64,000 nucleotides of DNA from Pseudovibrio sp000156235 (GTDB lineage: Bacteria; Pseudomonadota; Alphaproteobacteria; Rhizobiales; Stappiaceae): NCBI RefSeq assembly GCF_000156235.1, contig NZ_DS996808.1:372001-436000 (forward strand). The letters are read 5' to 3'. How positions within the stretch are numbered: position 1 is the stretch's first letter; the number at the start of each line of letters is the position of its first letter. This document shows positions 8,938 through 17,894 of this stretch, piece after piece. Both the position numbers and the translations under genes were made by a program. Under the pieces are notes generated by a model that saw only the letters and a list, made by a program, of their open reading frames with translations, made no database searches and was not told where the DNA came from.

Positions 8938-9434
8938 GGCAGGTTCACCATCCTGGATCAGCTCTCACCACTGGAGCTGATTCAGCCACATAACTTGGAG
9001 CCGAGCGCATAACTTGGAGCTGATCGCATAACCAAAACCAAAGCGCCAGCTCCCCAACCCATCAGACCCCGCCCCCCAGCGGTGCCTGATGCCAACACCA
9101 AACCGTCGAAGCCAAAGGCCCTCCAAACCGGTATGAGGCCACCACCCACCTAACACAGCCCTCGTGATGATGACCGTGGGCTGTTTTTTTTGGGGGGATT
9201 GAGTTGAAGCGATTCTCAGAACGGCACCAAAGCAGCCCTAAACGCTTGATATGCCTCTCTCTTCAACGCCGATTTCTCATCGCGATGCCACCCAACCATC
9301 CAATGAGCCCCAGTCTTCTCAATGGCTCAAATGCAAAGCTCTGTCGTCATCGCTAACAAAAGCCATCATCAGCTTCAGACAAGACACCTGAGTCAGACTA
9401 CCTCTAACTGTTTTGTGTAATCGGATTCAATTCA
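8938..9434. other. Gene-free interval after ttrA
   Basis: About 500 bases without a convincing gene. It contains two copies of a 13-base direct repeat, cataacttggagc (8989-9001 and 9008-9020), with a related CTGGAGCTGAT before and after them, then the ttr terminator. The rest is featureless leader to the DUF1217 gene. Confidence 0.5.
9155..9191 (+). terminator. Rho-independent terminator of the ttr operon
   Basis: Seven-base-pair stem ACAGCCC (9155-9161) / GGGCTGT (9178-9184), a 16-base loop, then a run of eight T. It lies about 220 bases after the ttrA stop. Confidence 0.75.
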
Positions 9435-10532
9435 ATGGATACTAACCTTCGTTTCTCAATGCTCAATCGCGATTTGCCAGGCGCGAAAGAAAGAACGGCT
9501 AAAGATCCAGAAATTGCCCGTGAAATAAAATATTACGAAGAAAACTTCAGCAAGGTTGAGACGGTTGATGACCTTCTCAATGATTATCGTCTCTATAACT
9601 TCATGATGAAAACCATGGGTTTGGAGGACATGGCCTATGCGAAGGGCATGGTTCGAAAAGTGCTGGTTGAAGGCACTGACGACTCAGGTGCTCTTGCGAA
9701 CACGCTGAAAGATAAGCGCTTCAAAGAACTTGCAGAAGCATTTCCATTTAACAAAGATGGAACGATCAAAGGCAAGTTTGATTGGGAGAGTGAAGGTTTA
9801 GACCCGAGAATGGTGCTCTGGTCGAACACTCCGGGAGAAGAAGTTGATGACGTTGATCGGCTGGCTGAGTATTTTACGCTCAAAATGCCGAGGGATGTAA
9901 TCTTTACCACACAGATTCTGGCTGATCCTGCCCTCTATGAAGTTATCACGGTCGCATTTGATGTTCCGGAAGAAATCATCAATGGTCCGAAGAGTGAGCG
10001 CATTGATTGGTTCGATGAGAACATCGATATTGAAGCGTTGAAGAAGCCATCTGAGCTGAAGGATACAATCGCAAAATACCGCGATAATCTGGAAATACGT
10101 GAAGCGGACAGAACTAAAGGCATTGTAGAGCAATATATCCAGGTTAGCTTTGAAGAAGGTGAAGGCGAGCAAAACGAAGGCGTCAGACTCGCACTCAACT
10201 TCCAAAGAACCGGCGGTAACATCACAAGCGCCTATGAAATTCTCGGCTCACCTGCGCTCTATCAGGTTGTTCGAACCGTACTTGGAATGTCCGAGTCTAT
10301 GGTTGGCTCCGACATCGACAATCAGGCTGCGGTGATCAACGAGAAGTTCGATATCAAGAAGTTTCAGGATCCTGAAGAAGTTGACAAGTTCGTCAAAAAG
10401 TTCGTCATCCTCTACGATGCACAAAATGGCATTGGCACGGCTCCATCCGTACAATTGTTTGCCAGCAATCCGGGTGTTGGGATTCCTGAGAATGTCCTTA
10501 CAGCAGTGAATGCGCTTAAATTTGGCGGTTAG
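9435..10532 (+). CDS. DUF1217 domain protein (flagellum-associated family)
   Basis: A 365-residue acidic, helical protein with internal repeats typical of DUF1217 proteins of alphaproteobacteria. The motif (F/Y)..MK.MGLEDMAYAKGMVRKVL is echoed by DPALYEVITVAFDVPEEI and by SPALYQVVRTVLGMSESM, three times in total, each preceded by a segment of the type VDRLAEYFTLKMPRDV. No signal peptide or membrane helix. In rhizobia such genes often sit in flagellar clusters, but no flagellar gene is visible here, so the role is unknown. The ribosome site is weak. AT content is a little higher than in the ttr genes. Confidence 0.8.
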   Translation: MDTNLRFSMLNRDLPGAKERTAKDPEIAREIKYYEENFSKVETVDDLLNDYRLYNFMMKTMGLEDMAYAKGMVRKVLVEGTDDSGALANTLKDKRFKELAEAFPFNKDGTIKGKFDWESEGLDPRMVLWSNTPGEEVDDVDRLAEYFTLKMPRDVIFTTQILADPALYEVITVAFDVPEEIINGPKSERIDWFDENIDIEALKKPSELKDTIAKYRDNLEIREADRTKGIVEQYIQVSFEEGEGEQNEGVRLALNFQRTGGNITSAYEILGSPALYQVVRTVLGMSESMVGSDIDNQAAVINEKFDIKKFQDPEEVDKFVKKFVILYDAQNGIGTAPSVQLFASNPGVGIPENVLTAVNALKFGG

Positions 10533-10566
10533 TCGAGACTTACCTCCCACCAAGAGGCGTAGCTGT

Positions 10567-11655
10567 TTACGTCTCTTCCATTCTTTTCCTCAGGGCGTAT
10601 CTGACGAGTTTGTCGGGTTTGGTGAGGAGGGATTTTAGGTGGCGGCTTTTTGAGATTTCGCGTTGGAGGTTGTAGAGGATTTCAGCGCTTTCGGAATCCT
10701 GGATGCGCATGGCCTGATCGAAGAGCAGGCCGAAAGCTTGGCCCAGGTCTTTTTTGTTGAACTTTTCCTTGTGGTTGAGCAGGAAGGCTTTAATCTGCTC
10801 TATGTCCATGGAGTTCAACGGTTTTCCATCCACGAAGGCCTTTTTGTTGCAGTAGTAATCCTGCCGCGCTGACATCAGGCGCTCTCTCACCAATCGTTCA
10901 TCAACAGCTTCCAAATCAAATTCATCGGCCATCTGGTCAACCGGGTCACGATGTCCGGCACGGCGTTGCTGCACGCTGATTTCTGCCAGCCGGGTGATGT
11001 AGAAGTGTTTCCAGAACCGATTGGTCAGATCCCGTTTATCCGGGAAACCGCGATAGGCCACCAGCCGTTCTGGCAGGTTGGCGAAGGAGTATCTGTCCTG
11101 CGCGCGCAGCCAGAGGTCATAGTCCTGACAGATGCTGAAGATCTCCCGATACCCGCCAAGTGCAATCAGGGCTTTGCGGCGGATCATCATGGACGGATGG
11201 ACGAAGGTGTTCTGGCCACGATCCAGCTGGGCTTTGATCTCGAAGTCATCCTCTGGGTATTCAAAGATCCCCGTGGTCTTGCCGCTTTCATTGATGTGGT
11301 CTGCAAAGGTGCCGAGGAAGGAGATGTCCGGGTTTTCTTTCAGAAATTCAATTTGCTTTTCAAAGCGTTCGGGCATGCACAGGTCGTCACCATCCATACG
11401 GGCAATGTAAACGCCACTGGCCTGTGAGATGCCGAAGTTCAGGGCTCCAGCCATGCCAAAATGCGGGGAATGCAGCAGTTTGAAGCGGTCATCGACGGAT
11501 GCAATATCAGCGCACACATCCTCTGACCCATCTGAGGAATGGTCGTTCACCATGAGCACTTCGAAATGCGGGTAGCTTTGGTATTTTATGCTCTGCAATG
11601 CGGGCAGCAGATACTTTCCGCAATTGTGAACCGGAAGAACGACACTGATCTCCAC
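10567..11655 (-). CDS. Glycosyltransferase family 2
   Basis: A roughly 362-residue cytoplasmic GT-A fold glycosyltransferase. The N-terminus EISVVLPVHNCGKYLLPAL is the classical GT2 beginning. MVNDHSSDGS carries the first nucleotide-sugar Asp and IARMDGDDLCMPER the DxD-type metal site. SICQDYDLWLRAQDR is the acceptor-side ED-like motif with the catalytic Asp. GTG at 11655 has a good ribosome site (TGAGGT); a TTG start at 11691 would add twelve residues. A C-terminal helical tail of about 130 residues has no recognised domain. It converges on the DUF1217 gene. The sugar and acceptor are unknown. Confidence 0.85.
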   Translation of the reverse strand: MEISVVLPVHNCGKYLLPALQSIKYQSYPHFEVLMVNDHSSDGSEDVCADIASVDDRFKLLHSPHFGMAGALNFGISQASGVYIARMDGDDLCMPERFEKQIEFLKENPDISFLGTFADHINESGKTTGIFEYPEDDFEIKAQLDRGQNTFVHPSMMIRRKALIALGGYREIFSICQDYDLWLRAQDRYSFANLPERLVAYRGFPDKRDLTNRFWKHFYITRLAEISVQQRRAGHRDPVDQMADEFDLEAVDERLVRERLMSARQDYYCNKKAFVDGKPLNSMDIEQIKAFLLNHKEKFNKKDLGQAFGLLFDQAMRIQDSESAEILYNLQREISKSRHLKSLLTKPDKLVRYALRKRMEET

Positions 11656-11916
11656 AATACCAACCTCATTGAGCGCTTGGGAATCTGACAAAGGACATGC
11701 CGGGCAAATCTACCAGCTTCCGCAGCGGGTTTATTCTGGCAGATTTGCTTGGTTATTGAGCGAGGTATGATTTGTTCCGAGGGGGATAATGCGCAGCTTT
11801 AAACACCGGCAATCTGTGGCTTTTTGCCAAGGCAGGCAGACAGGCTTTGCCAATCTGGAAAGCTCTCTTTAAGAGAGGAAGGAGATTTGCGGCTTGCTGA
11901 TTTGAGGCGAATAGAA

Positions 11917-13131
11917 ATGCGCACCTTAAAAGAGATGTTTCTTGATCCGATCCTGAGCGTTAAGGATGCACTGGAGAACCTTTCTCCGGCCAAGCGCATC
12001 ACGCCGGAAATGATCGAGCTGCGTAACACCTCTGATACGGATTTGCTCTTCAAGGTCTGGAATGGGAACGGCGAAGACCTTTCCATGTTCACTGATGGGT
12101 TCTTATCTCTGGTCGGAAAAGAGGGATTGCGCCGGTCGTTGGAGGATGCGTTGGCGGCTTACGGAGCAACGCAGGAAATCAGCAAAGAAACGCAAAAAAA
12201 CGCATTTCTCGTCAAAACAACGCACTTTAACGTAACGGTGCTGCTGGAACGGGAAAGATCAGGTAAAATCAAAGGTTTGTTCATCAAACCTGCGATGTAT
12301 CTGGTTGAGAATCTTGAAGACTGTCTGTCGCGCATGCAAGAAGTGGCGTCTTCGTCCAGTCTGCTGATCCGCAAGGATGGCGTAGAATTTTTCAGTAAAG
12401 ACGCTGACAAGCCGCTCGCGATTGGGCCTGCCTACAAACTGTTTGTGATGCAGGAACTGGTGCGCCGCGTGAAAAGTGGTGAGTTGAAGTGGAACCAGAA
12501 AGTTCGGCTTGAAAGAGATCTGGAATCTCATCCGGTGAGCAGCCTTTACGCCAAGATGAAAGGCGGATTGGTTACCTTGCAGGTGATTGCCCAGCATATG
12601 ATGGCGGCATCAGACAACTCCGCTGCGGATGTTGTACTCAATCACATCGGTACTAAGTCTTTGGAAAAATGTGAGGAACGGACACCCTTCCTGACATCTC
12701 GCCAGTTCTATCAGCTCAAGGCAGACCGCAAGCTGGCTGTGAAGTATGGGCAGGCAGATGCTGCTCAGAGACGGAAAATTCTGGAGACAATCGAGGAGCG
12801 CCCGCTGCCTGCGATTGAGGATGTGGCAGACCCTTATCTGACAGGCGTGGAATGGTACGCAAGTGCTGAGGAACTGTGCGATGTGATTGCCGATATCGCA
12901 GATGACAAGGCCATGCAGTTCAACCCGGGTCTGGCGGAAAAGACGGATTGGCAGCGGATTGCTTTCAAGGCGGGAAGCGAGATTGGTGTTCTCAATTTCA
13001 CATATGATCTCAAAGGCTTGAATGGAACGCACTGGCAGGTGGCACTGACGTGGAACCATGAGGATATCTTGCCGGAAGGCACGCTGGTCGGGCTCACAAA
13101 CGCGCTGCTTGTGGAGCTGAAAAAGCTATAG
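11917..13131 (+). CDS. Serine beta-lactamase-fold protein (ORF12-like) lacking the nucleophilic serine
   Basis: About 404 residues with no signal peptide. Residues ~1-140 look like a small alpha/beta domain of the kind found before the hydrolase domain in ORF12/LpqF-type proteins. Residues ~145-400 have the class A beta-lactamase/transpeptidase order. The expected SxxK reads PAYK (Pro171-Lys174, in IGPAYKLFVM), SDN is intact (Ser232-Asn234) and the third motif reads FKAGSEIGV. The nucleophile serine is therefore replaced by proline (CCT; one base from TCT), so acyl-enzyme chemistry is unlikely. The ATG at 11917 is chosen for its GAGGCGA ribosome site; an in-frame ATG at 11824 lacks one. Function unknown. 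Confidence 0.75.
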   Translation: MRTLKEMFLDPILSVKDALENLSPAKRITPEMIELRNTSDTDLLFKVWNGNGEDLSMFTDGFLSLVGKEGLRRSLEDALAAYGATQEISKETQKNAFLVKTTHFNVTVLLERERSGKIKGLFIKPAMYLVENLEDCLSRMQEVASSSSLLIRKDGVEFFSKDADKPLAIGPAYKLFVMQELVRRVKSGELKWNQKVRLERDLESHPVSSLYAKMKGGLVTLQVIAQHMMAASDNSAADVVLNHIGTKSLEKCEERTPFLTSRQFYQLKADRKLAVKYGQADAAQRRKILETIEERPLPAIEDVADPYLTGVEWYASAEELCDVIADIADDKAMQFNPGLAEKTDWQRIAFKAGSEIGVLNFTYDLKGLNGTHWQVALTWNHEDILPEGTLVGLTNALLVELKKL

Positions 13132-13509
13132 TTTGTGCTGTACCATGTCCTCTGGCTGCATCAACTCAATGCGGTTACCAAAGGGATCATGGGTGGTTTT
13201 TCTGATGTAGCCGATGAAGGTGGCGTCGTCGGAGACCTCATAGTCCGCGTCACGCAGGCGCTGTGCCAGCTTGATGATATCATCCACCACAAAGGCTGGA
13301 TGGCCGACCTTGTTGGCCACGAACGGGTCTTGCACGCTGAGGTGCAGATTGATGGAACCCACTGAAAACCAACCACCTGGCCGGTTCCGGATGCTCTCAG
13401 GTCGCTCAACTTCTTCAAAGCCCAACAGATCCACGTAAAACTCGCGGGCAAGTTTATCCCCCCCGGGCGCGATGGGAAGGTTGAAGTGTTGCAAACTGAG
13501 GATTGTCAT
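13126..13509 (-). CDS. VOC/glyoxalase-superfamily protein 1
   Basis: A roughly 127-residue single VOC domain of beta-alpha-beta-beta-beta modules (starts MTILSLQHFNLPI; ends TTHDPFGNRIELMQ). The terminal DPFGNRIEL is the usual glyoxalase/dioxygenase ending with the metal-ligand Glu. The start is set by an AGGAG eight bases upstream; an upstream ATG at 13554 lacks support. It is about 40% identical by eye to the next gene, suggesting a tandem duplication. Substrate unknown. Confidence 0.82.
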   Translation of the reverse strand: MTILSLQHFNLPIAPGGDKLAREFYVDLLGFEEVERPESIRNRPGGWFSVGSINLHLSVQDPFVANKVGHPAFVVDDIIKLAQRLRDADYEVSDDATFIGYIRKTTHDPFGNRIELMQPEDMVQHKL

Positions 13510-13668
13510 GTGCGAAGGCTCCTGTGCCAAGGTGAGCTTGCTTGATAAACTCACCCTCTAACACACACAGGATATCGTGAGGTTTTCGAAAAGCGGAAGA
13601 TTTTCCGTTTATTTATCAATGTCTAAAGAAGAAAATGGAATTCTCTTTTTAGTGGGTCGTCTAAGGCG

Positions 13669-14034
13669 TTAGGCCGTCTTCTGCATCAGCTCAATACGGT
13701 TGCCAAATGGATCTTCGGTGAACTTGCGAATGTAACCCGGCAGCGGTTTGTCGTCCTTCAAAATAGCACCAGCAGCGGCGAGACGATCAACGGTTTCCTG
13801 CAGGTTGTCCAACAGAAACGCTGGGTGACCCTTCTTGCTTGGCGTGAACGGTTCTTCCACGCCCACATGCAGATTAACGGCACCCGCAGTGAACCAGGCA
13901 CCGCCACGTCCTTGTAAAGACGCAGGTTTTTCCACTTCGGTAAAGCCAAGCAGGTTGATGAAAAAGGCGCGTGCTGCTACTTCCTGGCCTGTTGGCATGG
14001 TCATCTGAACGTGATCGAGTGCAATAATACCCAT
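13669..14034 (-). CDS. VOC/glyoxalase-superfamily protein 2
   Basis: A roughly 121-residue single VOC domain (starts MGIIALDHVQMTMP; ends FTEDPFGNRIELMQ). It shares with its neighbour the segments LLGFTEVEKP, the GAVNLHVGVEEPF region and the C-terminal motif. GAGGAG lies upstream of the chosen ATG. His in LDHV and Glu in RIEL are the likely metal ligands. The gene follows the crotonase-family gene closely on the same strand, so the two may be co-transcribed. Confidence 0.82.
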   Translation of the reverse strand: MGIIALDHVQMTMPTGQEVAARAFFINLLGFTEVEKPASLQGRGGAWFTAGAVNLHVGVEEPFTPSKKGHPAFLLDNLQETVDRLAAAGAILKDDKPLPGYIRKFTEDPFGNRIELMQKTA

Positions 14035-14094
14035 CAGCAATCTCCTCAATTATGGTTATGGAAAGCGCCACAACCACCCGGGAGGAGGCGGGCG

Positions 14095-14880
14095 CTATTT
14101 GAAAACGGGTGAACGTTTTTCTAGGAATGCGTTCAGGCCCTCAGTGTGATTTTCTGAGTTTCCAGCCCGACGCTGCATCTCCGCTTCGCGGACCAACTGG
14201 TCTTCCAGCGTGCTATCAGCAGATGCATGAATGAGGTGTTTGGTCATTGCATACGCCGATGTTGGGCCTTTTGCAAGTCCGGTTGCAATATCTAGTACCT
14301 CGCCTTGAAGTTGGTCGTCCTCAATGGCTTCCCAGATCAGCCCCCAATCTGCCGCTCGTTCTGCCGTGAGCGGCATGCCGGTGAGCATCAGACCCTTGGC
14401 CCGTACCTCACCAACCATACGCGGCAGGTGAAAGGAGGCGCCTGCTCCGGGCACGAGACCTAACCGACTGAACGCGTGAATGAATTTGGCACTTTTGGCA
14501 GCAAAAACCATGTCGCAGGCAAAGGCGAGACCCGCACCTGCACCCGTTGCCACGCCGTTGACAGCACACAGAACCGGCTTCTCCATCTGGCGGATCGCAT
14601 GAATGATCGGGCTGTAATGTTGAGTCAGAACATCTCCCAGATCCGGCTTCTCGCCAGTACTGTCCGGCAGGATGTCGTTGAGGTCCTGTCCGGTGCAGAA
14701 AGCGCGGCCAGAGCCGGTGAGGATAACGGTGCGCACCTCGGGCGTATCATGGGCGTCTTTCAGTGCAGTGAGCAGTTCCTGACGCATTTCCGGGGTGAGG
14801 GCATTGAGTTTGTCTGGGCGATTCAAGGTCAGCCTTAAAACACCGTCAAACTGTTCTTTTAAAAGGGTTTCCTGCGCCAT
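14095..14880 (-). CDS. Crotonase-superfamily protein (enoyl-CoA hydratase/isomerase, PaaG-like)
   Basis: A 261-residue soluble protein of the crotonase fold. The CoA oxyanion hole is visible in GRAFCTGQDLND and in AVNGVATGAGAGLAFACD. The overall form, especially FCTGQDL, resembles PaaG, the ring-epoxide isomerase of phenylacetate breakdown. However, the segment where PaaG has its catalytic Asp (a PDCGG-like motif) reads GLVPGAGAS, so the Asp seems absent and the reaction cannot be assigned. No other paa gene is present. It is probably in one unit with the VOC gene downstream. Confidence 0.8.
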   Translation of the reverse strand: MAQETLLKEQFDGVLRLTLNRPDKLNALTPEMRQELLTALKDAHDTPEVRTVILTGSGRAFCTGQDLNDILPDSTGEKPDLGDVLTQHYSPIIHAIRQMEKPVLCAVNGVATGAGAGLAFACDMVFAAKSAKFIHAFSRLGLVPGAGASFHLPRMVGEVRAKGLMLTGMPLTAERAADWGLIWEAIEDDQLQGEVLDIATGLAKGPTSAYAMTKHLIHASADSTLEDQLVREAEMQRRAGNSENHTEGLNAFLEKRSPVFK

Positions 14881-14964
14881 TCTCTCTCACCCGTAGCCAT
14901 GCAACTGCAAAATCTGAGGGGATACTAGCGAATTGCCGAGGGCGCGCCCATAAGCCATTTGGTC

Positions 14965-15809
14965 TTACTGACCGGCTTTTGCCGTTTCAATGACGTGTTG
15001 GATAAACGCACGCGTCCGTTTGGGCCGATGCTTGCGGGCTGGGGTAACGATGTAGAGGGGTACCTGAGGGACTTCCAGCGTGGTTTTGAGGAGATGGAGC
15101 AGACCTTGTTCGACCTCCTGCTCGCAAAGAGAAAGCGGCAGCACGACAATGTAATCCCTTGATAATGCGAGCTGTTTCGTCAAACGGAAGTTAGTTGTTC
15201 CTATGAAGTGATCTGGCGCTGTGTCCGCTGAATACTCTGCGAGAAATCTGCCGGGGTCTAAAAGTGAAAAGGCACTGATGTTTTTTGCGGTAATGGTTTT
15301 CTGCGGTTTGCGGCAGAAAAGGCCAATGTGATCATAAGCATAGCGCTGTGCTATCAGCGCATCTTCACCTGGCTTGCGGGCGCGGATGGCCAGATCGAAA
15401 TGCTCGGCGACCAGATCAACCGGACTGTCACTCATATCAACGTAGAACGACACCTTCGGATGCTTCTCAGTAAAGCCACTGAGCAGGTGTTCTAATGTAT
15501 GGGCGGGATAGTCTGTTGGAACAGAAAGGCGAATGTTTCCAGAGAGTTCATCCTTCTCAGTAAATCGCTTTCTGCCTGCTGCAAAGCCTCTAGAGCCGGC
15601 TCACATTGCTGCATAAACCGCTCGCCTTCCAACGTTAATGATACACGCCTTGTCGTGCGATGCAGCAGCTGAACACCAAGCCGCTCCTCCAGTGCCTGCA
15701 CGCGGGCGGTAACCGTAGAGCGCGGAACATGAAGGTGTTCTGCTGCCTCCGCGAAGGAGTTCAGACGGGCCACTTCCACGAAGGTTTGCAGCTGGGTGAT
15801 GTTTGTCAT
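14965..15809 (-). pseudogene. LysR-family regulator broken by a frameshift
   Basis: Reading from 15809, MTNITQLQTFVEVARLNSF and the helix-turn-helix (AAEHLHVPRSTVTARVQALEERLG) are normal, up to about residue 83 (QQAESDL). Near 15560 the frame changes: the original frame stops at 15492, while another frame continues with EKDELSGNIRLSVPTDYPAH and a complete substrate-binding domain to the stop at 14965. A single-base deletion or a two-base insertion explains it. It is divergent from the metallo-hydrolase gene at 15904, the usual arrangement of a LysR regulator and its target. Either a real pseudogene or a sequencing error. Confidence 0.85.
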
Positions 15810-15903
15810 TGTGCAATTCAATCGGATAATGCAGGCAATATTATCTGAATACTCCAACCTCGCTGACTTTGCTAGGCCTATGCTCATTCTTGAGATAGGT
15901 GAG

Positions 15904-16836
15904 ATGATGAACAGACGGAAATTTCTTGGTTTCAGCGGGACTACAGCGCTGGTTTCTGCGGTTGGTTTGCCTGTTTTGGCACAGGCAGCGGCGCAATCGA
16001 AACCCTCTGGTGAAACGGAGGTAGCGCTTCAAATACAATGGCTTGGCGGGGCAACGATGCTCATCAGCTTTGATGGCGTGACGTTCCTGACTGATCCGGT
16101 ATTTGGTGTTGGCGAACAGGCGATTGTGATGCCAAACCCCAATGAGATGTTTGATCTTGCCAAGGGTCCAAACATCAAACCACAGCCCCGGTTTGGCGCG
16201 TTGCCCGCATTTGATCTTAGCACGGTCACAGCCACGTTGATCAGCCATTCGCATCCGGACCATTTTGATGCAGCCGCTGAAGCACAGATTGCCTCTGATA
16301 TGCCGATGATTGCTACGGATCATGATAAGCAAGATCTTGCTGGAAAAGGATTTTCCAACATATCCGTCCTGCCTTGGGGTGAGCAGATGGTGTTTCCAAC
16401 GAAGTCGGGCCAGATCACTATCACAGCGGTGGAAGCCAAACATTCAGTGAACCCTGAGATCCTGAAAGTGCTTGGTCCGGGCAATGGATACTTCATGGAG
16501 TTTGAAGCAGGAGACTACCACAAGAGCCTATACTGGACGGGGGATACCTTCCCGGTCAATGATGTGATGGCTTCCGTGCAAGCCTTTGGGGAGATTGACG
16601 TTCTCATCCCGCATGTGGGCGGTGTAGGCAGCACAGGCGCACTCGGCAAGATCAGCATGGACGCTGAGGAGGTGGTGAAGATGGTGGACCGCCTCAAACC
16701 AAAGAGAGTTCTGCCAATCCATCACTCCACATTCGGGCTGTTTCTCGAACCTATCTGGAAGCTGGTGCAGGCCATGGATGGACATGCATCGGATTTGGAT
16801 CTGATCTCGGAAGGCAGTCATATTCTATACAAGTAG
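15904..16836 (+). CDS. Exported metallo-beta-lactamase-fold hydrolase (UlaG-like)
   Basis: About 310 residues. The N-terminus MMNRRKFLGFSGTTALVSAVG followed by LPVLAQA is a Tat signal, so the protein is periplasmic. The metal site is ISHSHPDHFD (HxHxDH), with AKHSVNP, WTGDTFP (bridging Asp) and LPIHHSTFG as further ligands. This pattern is that of UlaG/RomA-like hydrolases acting on small or phospholipid-derived molecules. GAGATAGGTGAG precedes two adjacent ATG codons (15904, 15907). A longer frame upstream overlaps the divergent LysR gene and has no ribosome site. A strong hairpin terminates it at 16848-16881. Substrate unknown. Confidence 0.85.
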   Translation: MMNRRKFLGFSGTTALVSAVGLPVLAQAAAQSKPSGETEVALQIQWLGGATMLISFDGVTFLTDPVFGVGEQAIVMPNPNEMFDLAKGPNIKPQPRFGALPAFDLSTVTATLISHSHPDHFDAAAEAQIASDMPMIATDHDKQDLAGKGFSNISVLPWGEQMVFPTKSGQITITAVEAKHSVNPEILKVLGPGNGYFMEFEAGDYHKSLYWTGDTFPVNDVMASVQAFGEIDVLIPHVGGVGSTGALGKISMDAEEVVKMVDRLKPKRVLPIHHSTFGLFLEPIWKLVQAMDGHASDLDLISEGSHILYK

Positions 16837-16847
16837 ACGTAGATGTA

Positions 16848-16881
16848 TGTGCGGTGACTATATTGTGTCGCCGCACATTTA
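16848..16881 (+). terminator. Hairpin terminator after the metallo-hydrolase gene
   Basis: Eleven-pair stem TGTGCGGTGAC (16848-16858) / GTCGCCGCACA (16867-16877) with one G-T pair, an eight-base loop, then TTTAT. Confidence 0.65.
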
Positions 16882-17040
16882 TATTATTGATCATGTGTTC
16901 ATGAGGATGCCTGAAAGCAATTTGAAGATTTCACTCAGTGAAACTGCTTTGTATTCATATATGAATAAATGAGAATCTCTTGTTTCCCTCAGTTTGGTTG
17001 CCTAGTATCACCCGGATAATATTATTATTTGGAGGGGGAA

Positions 17041-17883
17041 ATGAATATTATTAAGTCAATCGCGAGTATTGGTTCAATCGTCGGCCTCTCATTGCTAGCA
17101 GTATCTCAACCGGTTTTCTCGGGTGAGGTGATGGACCGTGTCATGGAAACCAAGGTGATCCGTGTCGCAACCAACTCCGGCTACCCGCCTGCATCCTATC
17201 TCAATGCAGATGGTGTGTTTGAAGGCTATGACATTGATGTGTCTAAGGAAGTTGCCAAGCGCATGGGTGCAAAAGCGGAGTTTCTGAACCCGGCGTGGGA
17301 GGCAATCACATCCGGCAAGTGGGGCGGACGCTGGGAGATGTCCATTGGCTCCATGACGCCAACACCCGCACGCGCAAAAGTGCTCGATTTTCCAGCCGTT
17401 TACTACTACACGCCAGCAGCGTTTTACGTGCACAAAGACTCGTCCTATGAGACGCTAATTGAGCTGAACGGCAAGCGCATAGGTGCCAGCACTGGCTCTA
17501 CATTCGAGTATTATCTGCAGCATGAACTGGAGCTGGATCCGGTTTACTCGCCAGCCTTCGAGTTTGCCGTGACACCGGGCGAAGTCCGCACGTATGAAGC
17601 CGATTCCAACGTTCTGGATGATCTGCGCCTAGGGGATGGCAAACGACTGGATGCCGGGATTACATCGGTTCCGACCATTCTGGAGGCGATCAAAGCGAGC
17701 TATCCGATCCGGATTTTGGGTGAGGCTGTCTTCTTTGAGCCGCTGGCTGTTGTGACGTCTCGCGATGATCCTGAATTCTCCAAGAAAGTTGGCGAAATAA
17801 TTGAAGAAATGCGGGCAGATGGCACGCTGGTGGAACTGTCCAAGAAGTGGTTTGGCGCTGATCTTGTGACCACGTCGCACTGA
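17041..17883 (+). CDS. Polar amino-acid ABC transporter, periplasmic binding protein
   Basis: A 280-residue family 3 solute-binding protein. A Sec signal peptide covers residues 1 to about 29 (ends QPVFSGEV). The mature start VIRVATNSGYPPASYLNADGVFEGYDIDVSKEVAKRMG has the ligand-contact motifs of histidine/glutamine-type receptors, and SMTPTPARAKVLDF plus GKRIGASTGSTFEYYL continue the pattern. GGAGGGGGAA supports the ATG. The permease begins 11 bases downstream. No ATP-binding gene follows, so the ATPase must be encoded elsewhere or shared. Ligand unknown. Confidence 0.88.
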   Translation: MNIIKSIASIGSIVGLSLLAVSQPVFSGEVMDRVMETKVIRVATNSGYPPASYLNADGVFEGYDIDVSKEVAKRMGAKAEFLNPAWEAITSGKWGGRWEMSIGSMTPTPARAKVLDFPAVYYYTPAAFYVHKDSSYETLIELNGKRIGASTGSTFEYYLQHELELDPVYSPAFEFAVTPGEVRTYEADSNVLDDLRLGDGKRLDAGITSVPTILEAIKASYPIRILGEAVFFEPLAVVTSRDDPEFSKKVGEIIEEMRADGTLVELSKKWFGADLVTTSH

Positions 17884-17894
17884 TCGGCTGTCCT

